44,729 nt of DNA from Aequorivita sp. (GTDB taxonomy: Bacteria > Bacteroidota > Bacteroidia > Flavobacteriales > Flavobacteriaceae). Each line of letters begins with the position of its first letter. The first letter of the stretch is position 1. A program made the translations under genes and the position numbers. The notes under the pieces were generated by a model. The model had not been told where the DNA came from and did not search any database. It saw only the letters and a program-made list of their open reading frames with translations. The stretch spans positions 1 to 44,729 of the forward strand of contig JAPKFY010000010.1 in NCBI GenBank assembly GCA_026646335.1, written 5' to 3'. Positions 35,510 to 43,466 of the stretch are shown here, one piece after another.

Positions 35510-35580
35510 GTCAGGCTGAGCGCAGTCGAAGCCCGATTGAAATCTTAACCTAAAAGCCCTTCGACTGCGCTCAGGGTGAC
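35510..35580. repeat. REP-like element, family B, complete inverted pair
   Basis: Arms at 35510-35531 and 35559-35580 are inverted copies matching at 20 of 22 positions, with the core CTGAGCGCAGTCGAAG. They flank a 27-nt AT-rich middle and fill the 86-bp gap between the dehydrogenase and SDR genes. Confidence 0.85.
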
Positions 35581-35592
35581 AATAAAAATATT

Positions 35593-36378
35593 ATGAATTT
35601 AGATTTAAAAGATAAAAACGCGTTGGTCTGTGGAAGTACTGCAGGAATAGGAAGAGCGATCGCTATTCAATTGGCAAAACTTGGAGCAACTGTAACTTTG
35701 GTTGCCCGCGATGAAGCAAAACTGAAAGAAACATTGATAGAGTTGGCGCACGACAAAGGTCAAAAACACAACTATTTTATAGCAGATTTTACAAATCCAC
35801 AACAGTTGAAAGACAAGGTGGAAGTTGCGGTTTCCAACAAAATCTTTCATATTTTGGTAAATAATACTGGGGGTCCAAAAGGCGGCCCCATATTTTCCGC
35901 ATCAACCGATGAGTTTGAGAAAGCCTTTTCAATGCACATAATCTGCAACCAGATTTTGGTGCAGGCGCTCGTCCCCGGCATGAAGGAGGCCGATTATGGC
36001 AGAATTATCAATATCATTTCCACTTCTGTAAAACAGCCCATTGATGGACTTGGGGTGAGCAATACCATTCGCGGCGCGGTTGCAAGTTGGAGTAAGACTT
36101 TAGCCAATGAACTGGGCCAATTCGGAATAACGGTTAACAACGTTCTGCCAGGTTTTACAGCTACTGATAGGTTGGAAGACATTGTGGGCAACGCTGCAAA
36201 ACGCATGAATAACACTGAAAAGGAAGCCAGCGATTTTATGAAAAGTCTTGTTCCTGCAAGGCGTTTCGCCCAACCGGGTGAGATTGCCAATGCCGTTGCA
36301 TTTTTGGCCAGTGAAGCTGCCAGCTACATAAATGGGATAAACCTTCCTGTTGATGGGGGAAGGACCAAAAGTTTGTAA
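35593..36378 (+). CDS. BKR-like SDR without the usual Tyr-Lys pair
   Basis: A 261-residue short-chain dehydrogenase/reductase fold. The nucleotide motif is CGSTAGIGRAIA rather than TGxxxGIG, the NNAG motif reads NNTGG, and where Y-x3-K is expected it has S156-N-T-I-R160. The ending GINLPVDGGRTKSL is normal. This matches a known divergent SDR group described as lacking the standard tetrad. Because the gene is embedded in the kynurenine operon it may act on a pathway intermediate; one candidate is reduction of 2-aminomuconate, but that is inference. The small membrane protein gene follows after 11 nt. Confidence 0.85.
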   Translation: MNLDLKDKNALVCGSTAGIGRAIAIQLAKLGATVTLVARDEAKLKETLIELAHDKGQKHNYFIADFTNPQQLKDKVEVAVSNKIFHILVNNTGGPKGGPIFSASTDEFEKAFSMHIICNQILVQALVPGMKEADYGRIINIISTSVKQPIDGLGVSNTIRGAVASWSKTLANELGQFGITVNNVLPGFTATDRLEDIVGNAAKRMNNTEKEASDFMKSLVPARRFAQPGEIANAVAFLASEAASYINGINLPVDGGRTKSL

Positions 36379-36389
36379 CTTTAGCAGAT

Positions 36390-36983
36390 ATGAGACGGTC
36401 TTTTTTTCAAAAACTCGCTAAGATTTTTACAGAGCTCCTCATTGTTTTTATAGGGGTTTATCTAGCGTTTCAGTTAAATAATTATAAAGAAGAGGCCGAA
36501 AATCAACGGATTCGAAATAACTATTACAAAGTTCTTTCAAATGAATTTGAATATACCGCGCAAAATATCAAGCAAGTAGCGGACCAGTTGGAAGCATTTG
36601 CATCCCGCCTTGACGCAAAGGAAAAACCTCAACTTTCAAAACTTCAAAGGCTGGATTTGAGTGACAATATGTATGTTTTGAAATCCGCATTCAACTCCGG
36701 CTATTTTGAAAATATCAATCAGAAGTACATAAATAACATTGGCAGGGGCGCTAACCATCTTAATAAAATAAGTACATTACTCACAAACTATAACAACAAA
36801 ATTCAAAATGTACTAATTGCAAATAATTTTGATAATTCCATATTTTATAATGAAGATGGTACTTTAAAAAGTAATTATTATTGGGTGAAAGAAGAGCTTG
36901 ATTATATAATAAATTATTTAAAAATGTTGGAAAAAGTGATTGTTGAAGAAGCTATTCCAGACACTAAATCATTGATAGAATGA
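36390..36983 (+). CDS. Small single-TM protein in the kynurenine operon
   Basis: A 197-residue protein with a basic N-terminus, one hydrophobic helix (about 13-31: ELLIVFIGVYLAFQLNNY) and a helical, Asn/Lys-rich C-terminal domain. The membrane start resembles the DUF6090-type flavobacterial proteins (LVVIGILIALQINNW), but the rest I do not recognise. It is not a 3-hydroxyanthranilate dioxygenase: there is no cupin pattern. Its TGA overlaps the ATG of the decarboxylase (ATGA), so the two are translationally coupled. TAACTTTA (36376-36383), one base off the -7 consensus, lies just upstream and could give an internal promoter. Confidence 0.75.
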   Translation: MRRSFFQKLAKIFTELLIVFIGVYLAFQLNNYKEEAENQRIRNNYYKVLSNEFEYTAQNIKQVADQLEAFASRLDAKEKPQLSKLQRLDLSDNMYVLKSAFNSGYFENINQKYINNIGRGANHLNKISTLLTNYNNKIQNVLIANNFDNSIFYNEDGTLKSNYYWVKEELDYIINYLKMLEKVIVEEAIPDTKSLIE

Positions 36984-38062
36984 AACGAAAACTCCGCATC
37001 AACGGCCATTCACACCTACTTCCCTATCCAGAGGAAATTCCGCAGTTTATGCAGGACAAAGGGATTTTTTGGGTAGATAAAGACCGAAAATTTATGCTCC
37101 AAAAAGATTGGAGCCGTCCGGTTACCGATTCCAGTTTCTTTTTAAATGAAAAGCTGGAATGGATGGAGCGTTTCAAAATAGACCACGCAGTGGTCTTAAA
37201 CCTTTCGCAACTCTACGGCAACGGACTTCGGGTAGAAGAAATGAAACAGGCACTTCGTTTTCAGAATGATTTTAACGCAAAAGTACAGCGTGAACATCCT
37301 TCAAAATTTACCTGTGGTTTTGTGGTACATCCCGGTTTTGTGCGTGGAGCGCTATGGGAAATGGAGCGCTGTGTAGAAGAGCTCGGGATGCAGTTATTGT
37401 GTTTGCCAACCCACTATATGGATACAATCGGTACGTGGCGCTGCATTTTTGACGAAGAAAACGAACCCATTTTTGAACTTGCCTCAAAATATAATCTTGC
37501 AGTTGAAATCCATCCCTACGATGGCGAAAAATTCATAAAGCTTGAAAACACAGCTTGGCGTTTTCACTTAATTTGGATGCTTGCGCAATGTGCGGATGCC
37601 TATCACTTCTTGACCTTAAACGGTTATGCAGATAAATATCCAAACATGCGAACTTGCTTTGCCCACGGCGGGCAGTTGGCGCAAATAAATTTGGGAAGGC
37701 GAATACAAGGATTCGATGGCCGCCCCGATCTTTTTGAAGGGAAAACACATCCACGAAAATCTGTTGGACACAAAAATATTTTCTTCGATACGCTCTTGCA
37801 CGATACCGGCGGTTTGGAATTATTGGTAAAAAATCAAGGAAGCAAACAAGTATTGATGGGCTTGGACGACCCATATCCGTTAGGAGAAATGGAAAGCGCG
37901 GTACAATCTTCCTACCCCGGAAAAATTTTAGACTTGGCTGTTGAGCAAAAGATTATAACGTCTGAACAGTGCGATGACATATGGGATAAAAATGTAATTC
38001 AATGGCTTTGTGGCGATGATGAAACGGCCAAAGAAAAATTAGTTAAAAGAATACTTGGCTAA
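36980..38062 (+). CDS. ACMS decarboxylase (amidohydrolase family)
   Basis: 2-amino-3-carboxymuconate-6-semialdehyde decarboxylase, which diverts ACMS away from quinolinate to aminomuconate semialdehyde. Over 360 residues the zinc ligands are visible: His10 and His12 in NGHSHLLP, a His in AVEIHPYD, His in CFAHGGQL and Asp in LMGLDDPYPLGE. The overall pattern follows human ACMSD and NbaD, with a slightly longer chain. It starts inside the stop of the small membrane gene and is followed 2 nt later by a 7-TM protein. Its substrate-forming partner, 3-hydroxyanthranilate dioxygenase, is not in the window. Confidence 0.9.
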   Translation: MKRKLRINGHSHLLPYPEEIPQFMQDKGIFWVDKDRKFMLQKDWSRPVTDSSFFLNEKLEWMERFKIDHAVVLNLSQLYGNGLRVEEMKQALRFQNDFNAKVQREHPSKFTCGFVVHPGFVRGALWEMERCVEELGMQLLCLPTHYMDTIGTWRCIFDEENEPIFELASKYNLAVEIHPYDGEKFIKLENTAWRFHLIWMLAQCADAYHFLTLNGYADKYPNMRTCFAHGGQLAQINLGRRIQGFDGRPDLFEGKTHPRKSVGHKNIFFDTLLHDTGGLELLVKNQGSKQVLMGLDDPYPLGEMESAVQSSYPGKILDLAVEQKIITSEQCDDIWDKNVIQWLCGDDETAKEKLVKRILG

Positions 38063-38064
38063 AA

Positions 38065-39201
38065 ATGACAGAAGTAGCTAAATTCTACATTCTTTCGCAC
38101 ATCTGCATCGCCTTTCTCGGTGGGGTTTTGCTGCTCGCGCTTTGGTACAACATTCGCGCAAGGTTTCGTCAACTTTTGGAAGAGGACGATTCGCAAAAAA
38201 GAGTGGACAAAGGACTTTTGTATTTGAGTCTGGCAATGTTTGTTTGGGTGCTTTCTGGCTGCTGGATTTTCGGTGGAACAATCTTCAATTTTACCGAAAC
38301 ACAAGGGTATCAACTAGCAGTAAACCTTTTTTCAATTGTCAATAACATGTTTTTGCTGTTGGCGCTCTTCTACTTTTATTACGCTCCCGGATTTATTTAT
38401 CACAACAAAAAGAACATCAAGAAAATAATTATTGCAATTGTTTTAACTTCTATAATCACCTTCGTGCTTCCTTTTATTTTAGGTGAAGCAAATGTTTATA
38501 GAAATATAAGAATTAGTGGAATTCCAGATTTATTGCTTTCCGCTTTTCTTTGTTATTTATTAGGCGTCTCCTTCTACAGAACCTTTGTATATAGAGGTTT
38601 AAAAATCATCGCCTTTATTTCGGTTTTGGTGATTCTGCTGATTTTTGTCTCGCAGATTTCCGAAGTATTCTTAACCTTCGGAAACGATTTCAGCAATAAT
38701 TTCATCAAAATTATCGCTAAAACATCGTTGATTTCCATCTTTTTGGTTTTGGCAACAACGTGGGTAATTAAACTTGCAAGCACGCCAAAACCTAATGAAA
38801 TTACCATTCACTTTTTGGATTGGGGCTTGGTGAAATTGAACATTCCCACCAAAAATATTTACGACCAAACTATTGATTTTGGCTCCAAAACCACGCAGTA
38901 TAAAAACTTGCTGAAATTCGCCATAAGAAGAAAATATAACGAAGGCGATTTGCAAACCATTCCAGTAAACCTTGGGGGTGAAATAAAAAATCAAACCTAC
39001 CTAACACGAATCATTGAAAATATTAACGATATTCTTCAACTTGACGATACACAAAAACTGGATCGCCGCGATCTTTTCACCTTTATTGGTGAAAGCAAAT
39101 ACCGTTTACGGATTGTTCCCAATAACATTACAATCGATAAAACCCTGCTTGAAGAATTCTCTGAAAGTGCAGAAAACAAAGACTACAAAGTGTTTTTGTA
39201 A
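38065..39201 (+). CDS. 7-TM membrane protein with cytoplasmic C-terminal domain, unknown function
   Basis: A 378-residue protein that I do not recognise. Seven hydrophobic helices are visible at about 8-28, 50-72, 83-107, 118-138, 150-170, 175-200 and 213-232, followed by a soluble domain of about 145 residues with no kinase, GGDEF or DNA-binding motif that I can see. The layout resembles a sensor or receptor with an unusual output domain. It starts 2 nt after the decarboxylase stop, so it is the last gene of the kynurenine operon, and may sense or transport a pathway compound; this is inference from position only. Confidence 0.7.
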   Translation: MTEVAKFYILSHICIAFLGGVLLLALWYNIRARFRQLLEEDDSQKRVDKGLLYLSLAMFVWVLSGCWIFGGTIFNFTETQGYQLAVNLFSIVNNMFLLLALFYFYYAPGFIYHNKKNIKKIIIAIVLTSIITFVLPFILGEANVYRNIRISGIPDLLLSAFLCYLLGVSFYRTFVYRGLKIIAFISVLVILLIFVSQISEVFLTFGNDFSNNFIKIIAKTSLISIFLVLATTWVIKLASTPKPNEITIHFLDWGLVKLNIPTKNIYDQTIDFGSKTTQYKNLLKFAIRRKYNEGDLQTIPVNLGGEIKNQTYLTRIIENINDILQLDDTQKLDRRDLFTFIGESKYRLRIVPNNITIDKTLLEEFSESAENKDYKVFL

Positions 39202-39317
39202 TTCGTTGTAACTCCATTCACAATTACACACAATAAGCTATTTTTTAATATAATTTAAAACAGCAAAACTGTCTGCTTACAATCTGTTTTACATTGCTCT
39301 AAATTAAAAAACCAATT

Positions 39318-40874
39318 ATGGGCAATGTAATTTCCGAGGCTGAACAACCTCAACTTTTTGGCCACCCAAAAGGACTTCTTTATCTATTTTTTGCAGAAAT
39401 GTGGGAACGATTTTCCTTCTATGGAATGCGCGCCTTACTCGTTCTTTACATGACAAAACATTTGTTGTATGATGACGATATGGCTTTTGGTGTCTATGCA
39501 GCTTATATGTCTTTGGTTTATGTAACTCCAATGATTGGAGGAATTTTAGCCGACAAAATTCTGGGCTATCGAAAAGCGATAATTCTCGGTGGAATTTTGA
39601 TGGTGTTCGGCCACTTTTTCCTTTCCATTGAAATGCCGATTTTCTTTTATGGTTCGCTCGGATTGATAATTGTGGGCAATGGATTTTTCAAACCAAATAT
39701 TTCGTCTTTCGTAGGCGAACTTTACGAACAGGGAGATGCCCGGCGCGATTCTGGATTCACTATTTTTTACCTTGGAATAAATTTGGGCGCCGCTATTGCA
39801 CCACTTTTATGCGCTTGGTTTGCCATTACATACGGGTGGCATTATGGGTTTGTTTTGGCTGGAATTGGAATGGTTACGGGCCTTTTGGTTTTCAGAAGTG
39901 GTATTAAAAATAATGTCTTTGGCAATAAAGGACTCGTACCTGACCAACAAGTTTACAATCAAAAATGGTTTGGTTTAAACAGAGGAAAATTGATTGTTTT
40001 GGCTTCTATCACTTCCGTTGGAATTTTTGCAGCTCTTGTCCGCTTTAATGAATTTGAAGGATATTTAGTGTGGATTGTTTCTGCATTTTTGATTTTTTAT
40101 ATAGGTTACATTATTACAACTGTCAGTTCAAAAGAAAAGAAGCGGTTAATTGTGGCAGTTTACTTTACCATTTTATACACGCTTTTTGCAGCAATCTTTG
40201 AGCAGGCAGGAAGTTCGTTGACACTATTTGCAGATAGAAATGTAAATTTAGTGGGAATGGATGCCGCTGGAACAAATAGTATAAACGCTGGCTTCATCAT
40301 CCTATTCGCCATTCCGTTTTCAATGTTTTGGACTTTTTTAAGTCGAAAAAAGGCAAATCCAAATTCTGCAGTAAAGTTCGGGCTTGGGCTTTTATTTCTC
40401 GGATTGGGTTTTATTGTATTTGCGCTTTCCGCGCACAGTGTGGATGATTTTGCGAAAACATCAATGAGTTATTTGGTTATTGCTTATCTGGTTTTGACTG
40501 TCGGGGAATTGTTCCTCTCCCCCATCGGACTTTCAAAAATGACAGAGCTTTCGCCTTTAAAATACGTAGCTTTCATCATGGGCGTTTGGTTTTCGGCGAA
40601 TTTTTACGGACATTTTTTTGCAGGAAAAATTGCGAAACTTACTACAGTTTCGGAAAGTGGATCAAATATTTTTTCAGAAGGAATCTTCGGAACTATCACG
40701 GAATACCTAACTGGATTGACCCCGCAGATTGCTTCAGGGCAAAGCGATGGATTCCAACAATTGTTTTCCTATGTTTCTGTATATGCAAGTTTTGGGGTAA
40801 TTAGTGTGATTGTGGGTATATTTGCAATACTCATTTCGCCAATTATAAAAAAGATGATGGGCGGCATTCACTAA
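39318..40874 (+). CDS. POT/PTR2-family peptide MFS transporter
   Basis: A proton-coupled di/tripeptide importer of the major facilitator superfamily, 518 residues. The N-terminal EMWERFSFYGMRALLVLYM carries the family ExxERFxYY-like motif; GGILADKILGYRKAI and FIVGNGFFKPNISSFVGELY-type PTR2 signatures follow, and about 12-14 TM helices are evident. The usual FYxxINxG motif appears as FYLGINLG. A 116-bp spacer separates it from the 7-TM gene, so it is probably transcribed separately. Confidence 0.94.
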   Translation: MGNVISEAEQPQLFGHPKGLLYLFFAEMWERFSFYGMRALLVLYMTKHLLYDDDMAFGVYAAYMSLVYVTPMIGGILADKILGYRKAIILGGILMVFGHFFLSIEMPIFFYGSLGLIIVGNGFFKPNISSFVGELYEQGDARRDSGFTIFYLGINLGAAIAPLLCAWFAITYGWHYGFVLAGIGMVTGLLVFRSGIKNNVFGNKGLVPDQQVYNQKWFGLNRGKLIVLASITSVGIFAALVRFNEFEGYLVWIVSAFLIFYIGYIITTVSSKEKKRLIVAVYFTILYTLFAAIFEQAGSSLTLFADRNVNLVGMDAAGTNSINAGFIILFAIPFSMFWTFLSRKKANPNSAVKFGLGLLFLGLGFIVFALSAHSVDDFAKTSMSYLVIAYLVLTVGELFLSPIGLSKMTELSPLKYVAFIMGVWFSANFYGHFFAGKIAKLTTVSESGSNIFSEGIFGTITEYLTGLTPQIASGQSDGFQQLFSYVSVYASFGVISVIVGIFAILISPIIKKMMGGIH

Positions 40875-40884
40875 AAATTTCACA

Positions 40885-41526
40885 ATGGATTTTCTTTCTG
40901 AAAGATTAAACGATTACGTAGAAAAACATTCGCAACCTGAGCCAGAATTGCTTGCAAAGCTGAATCGTGAAACCTGGCAAAAAATGATTGCACCAAGAAT
41001 GTTGAGCGGACATTTGCAGGGCCGAGTTTTGAGTATGCTTTCAAAATTAATACAGCCGGGAAGTATTTTGGAAATTGGAACTTACACAGGGTATTCTGCC
41101 TTGTGTTTGGCCGAAGGAATGCAGCAAGACGGTGAGCTGCACACAATCGATATCAACGAGGAATTATTTGATTTTCAACGTAAATATTTTGACGCATCCC
41201 CTTTCGGAAAACAGGTTTTCCAGCATTTGGGGGATGCTTTGGAAATAATTCCGAAACTCGACAAAACCTTTGATTTGGTCTTTATTGATGCCGATAAAAA
41301 TAACTATCCCAACTACTTGGAATTAATTCTTCCAAAGCTGAAAAAAGGATCCGTTATTTTAAGCGACAATGTGCTTTGGAGCGGAAAAGTAGTTGAAGAA
41401 TTGAAAGATGATGATGAAGACACAAAAGCACTACTTCAGTATAATAAACTATTAAATGAGCATCCTAAACTTGAAACGGTAATTATGCCCATTCGGGATG
41501 GCTTGACCATAAGCAGGGTAAAATAG
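40885..41526 (+). CDS. O-methyltransferase (COMT-like, class I SAM)
   Basis: A 213-residue cation-dependent O-methyltransferase. The SAM motif is ILEIGTYTGYSALCLAEGM, followed by LHTIDINEELFDFQRKYF, DLVFIDADKNNYPNYLELILP and ILSDNVLWSGKV; the Asp of FIDADK and the DN of SDNVLW are the metal ligands in the family. The substrate is unknown (catechol-like compounds for relatives). It starts 10 nt after the POT transporter, suggesting co-transcription. Confidence 0.92.
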   Translation: MDFLSERLNDYVEKHSQPEPELLAKLNRETWQKMIAPRMLSGHLQGRVLSMLSKLIQPGSILEIGTYTGYSALCLAEGMQQDGELHTIDINEELFDFQRKYFDASPFGKQVFQHLGDALEIIPKLDKTFDLVFIDADKNNYPNYLELILPKLKKGSVILSDNVLWSGKVVEELKDDDEDTKALLQYNKLLNEHPKLETVIMPIRDGLTISRVK

Positions 41527-41910
41527 GCCCCCAAATTTCCAAAATTTATATTTATCCATTATTTATTCACTAATTTCTTCCGGATGTTACAAATGTGTTA
41601 GTCTTTGGCACATATTTCATAACCACCTCATCCTCAATACCCAAAATTTACTTCAAATTACTTAGCAACCAGTTCTATTTTATTCTGAATAAGGTAAAAC
41701 CCTTTTACGAATAAGGGGTTTATTTTATAAAAAAAAGGTAAAAACCTATAAAAAAAAAGGGGTTTATCTGCAGATATTCAGTGGTTTATCTTTTGAAGCC
41801 TTCGTAGTTCGATGCATTTTTGCAGGAGTAATTTACAACGATCATTTTATCAAAATTTTTTACGAAACAAAAGTGTTTAAAATAGTATTAACCATTAAAA
41901 AAATCAAATT
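41527..41910 (+). other. 384-bp AT-rich spacer with regulatory character
   Basis: The longest gap in the window, between the O-methyltransferase and the secreted-protein operon. It holds no plausible gene. Its notable content is a pair of 33-nt direct repeats (41691-41767). No exact TAnnTTTG box is found near the ATG at 41911, so the promoter is not identified. Confidence 0.6.
41691..41767 (+). repeat. Two 33-nt direct repeats with hairpin potential
   Basis: Units 41691-41723 and 41735-41767 both start AAGGTAAAA and end GGGGTTTAT, with about 26 of 33 positions identical and a period of 44. Each can fold by pairing its AACC(C) near the front with GGGGTT at the end. Two copies are too few for a CRISPR array. 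Confidence 0.75.
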
Positions 41911-42405
41911 ATGAAAAAAACATTTTATTTATTACTCATTGCATTTATAACGCTGGGCATGGCACATGCGCAGAGTTTGAGTCAAGAAGTAATAGCAAGC
42001 TCTGGCGCAACCATTAGTGGCGCGTCCAACACTTTAAGCTTTACCGCAGGGGAAGCCGTTATTGGGGATATCTCCAATGGTGAATCCTTAGGCCAAGGGT
42101 TTTGGCTAGGCGCTATTGAAGGAGTGGTATTGAGCAACGAAGACTTCACTCTTGAAGTCCAGACAACGGTATATCCAAATCCGGTATCTGACTACCTTAA
42201 TATCAGTTTTAAAGATATGGCAGGCGAAGCTTTCGATATTTCAATTTTCGACCTCAATGGGAGATTAGTCTATCGTAAAGAACTTATAGATAGCACTTCC
42301 AATGAAACCCTAAACTTTAGCGAGTACACTAGCGGTTTGTACATTTTAAACATTGAACAACGCACTACCAAAAAATCAAAAACTTTTAAAATAATCAAAC
42401 AATAA
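41911..42405 (+). CDS. Miniature T9SS cargo protein with type A sorting domain
   Basis: A 164-residue exported protein. The signal peptide ends at AHAQ. Residues about 21-70 form one short module (SGATISGASNTLSFTAGEAVIGD...GQGFWLG), of the 'GE...QGF' kind common in Bacteroidota secreted proteins. From about 86 on is a type IX secretion C-terminal sorting domain: VYPNPVSDYLNISF, ISIFDLNGRLVYRKEL and SGLYILNIEQ, ending in KTFKIIKQ. It therefore has almost no cargo besides the sorting domain. 13 nt separate it from the next secreted protein gene. Confidence 0.92.
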   Translation: MKKTFYLLLIAFITLGMAHAQSLSQEVIASSGATISGASNTLSFTAGEAVIGDISNGESLGQGFWLGAIEGVVLSNEDFTLEVQTTVYPNPVSDYLNISFKDMAGEAFDISIFDLNGRLVYRKELIDSTSNETLNFSEYTSGLYILNIEQRTTKKSKTFKIIKQ

Positions 42406-42418
42406 AAACCATAAAATT

Positions 42419-43456
42419 ATGAAAACAATAAAATTCTATTTCGCTATCGCAACATGTTTACTGACATTTTCAGGAATAATTGCGCAAAATGTAACTGAAG
42501 AAGGTGCATCATCAAATTCGGATTATTTAACAAAAAAAACACAGGATTCACAAGTTTTACAAAACAGAAACGAGCAACCTACCGTTATTTCGAACAATAC
42601 TTCAAACAGATCAGCCGCTGCTGAACTTATAAATTACCAAGCAGTTGCAAGAGATGCTGGTGGAGCGCTTATTACGAATGTCGCAGTAACCATCGCTTTT
42701 GAAATAAGAGATGGAGCCGGAGGGCCAGCAGCTTACAATGAAACCCAAAACCTTAATACAGATGCCAACGGCGTATTTTCTGCACAAATTGGTGCGGTTA
42801 CTCCACTTGCAGGTGTAAATTGGGCAGACATCGATCCTTGGTTACAGGTTAATCTTAACGGAACCAATGTGGGAGAAACCCAAATGGCGAGCGTACCTGG
42901 CGCCTTATACAGTGCAAACAGTGGCTCTGTAATGATCTATGGTTCGGGAACTTCAAACGCCGATAAAATGATAGCTCAGCATTCACCCGCTTATCCAGGT
43001 TGGGGAATTGGGTACAATGATACAAGTGACGATATCGACTTTATGGCTGGAGGAATCAAAACAATGCGAGTTGATCTTGGAAGTGGTAATTTAAGTACCA
43101 ACGGTAACCTTGAAGTACAGCAAACAACCACTGCACCTGCATTAAATAGAGTTTATGGCAACTCTATGCCTATTGCATTCGGTAGTGTAGCGCTAGGTTT
43201 TAATGATATTCAAACTGGATACGGAATCACATCCTTTGCAAATCCAGCAGTTGGTCAATACGATGTTGTAATCGATCACGCCACAGATATGAACAATTGT
43301 ATTGTTTTAGTCACTCCATATACTGGGTCCTTCGGAACACCTGAAATTGCAGGCTATTTGCCAACAGGCCCGAATTCATTTACCATACGCATTCAAACTG
43401 CCGCCGGTGTAGCACGTGATAGTGCCTTTACCTTTGTGGTTTACGGGAATCAATAA
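42419..43456 (+). CDS. Secreted INYQAVARD-type surface protein, unknown function
   Basis: A 345-residue protein with a signal peptide (ending near IIAQN) and an N-terminal Asn/Ser-rich stretch. LINYQAVARDAGGALITNVAVTIAFEIRDG...YNETQNLNTDANGVFSAQIG is the start module found in many Bacteroidota surface proteins. The C-terminal part (RVYGNSMPIAFGSVALGF...SAFTFVVYGNQ) is beta-rich and recalls C1q or tail-fibre-like folds. There is no T9SS sorting domain, unlike its operon partner, so it may reach the surface another way or stay periplasmic. Confidence 0.75.
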   Translation: MKTIKFYFAIATCLLTFSGIIAQNVTEEGASSNSDYLTKKTQDSQVLQNRNEQPTVISNNTSNRSAAAELINYQAVARDAGGALITNVAVTIAFEIRDGAGGPAAYNETQNLNTDANGVFSAQIGAVTPLAGVNWADIDPWLQVNLNGTNVGETQMASVPGALYSANSGSVMIYGSGTSNADKMIAQHSPAYPGWGIGYNDTSDDIDFMAGGIKTMRVDLGSGNLSTNGNLEVQQTTTAPALNRVYGNSMPIAFGSVALGFNDIQTGYGITSFANPAVGQYDVVIDHATDMNNCIVLVTPYTGSFGTPEIAGYLPTGPNSFTIRIQTAAGVARDSAFTFVVYGNQ

Positions 43457-43466
43457 GATACAAAGA

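Noticed and set aside
35510-35580. Insertion sequence ends or MITE
   Set aside because: The inverted arms resemble an IS end pair, but there is no transposase or target duplication, and half copies occur at other spacers; it fits a REP-like element.
36390-36983. The missing 3-hydroxyanthranilate dioxygenase
   Set aside because: It has a TM helix, no cupin-type His/Glu pattern and mainly helical composition.
41691-41767. CRISPR array
   Set aside because: Only two repeat units, the spacer is 11 nt, and there are no cas genes.
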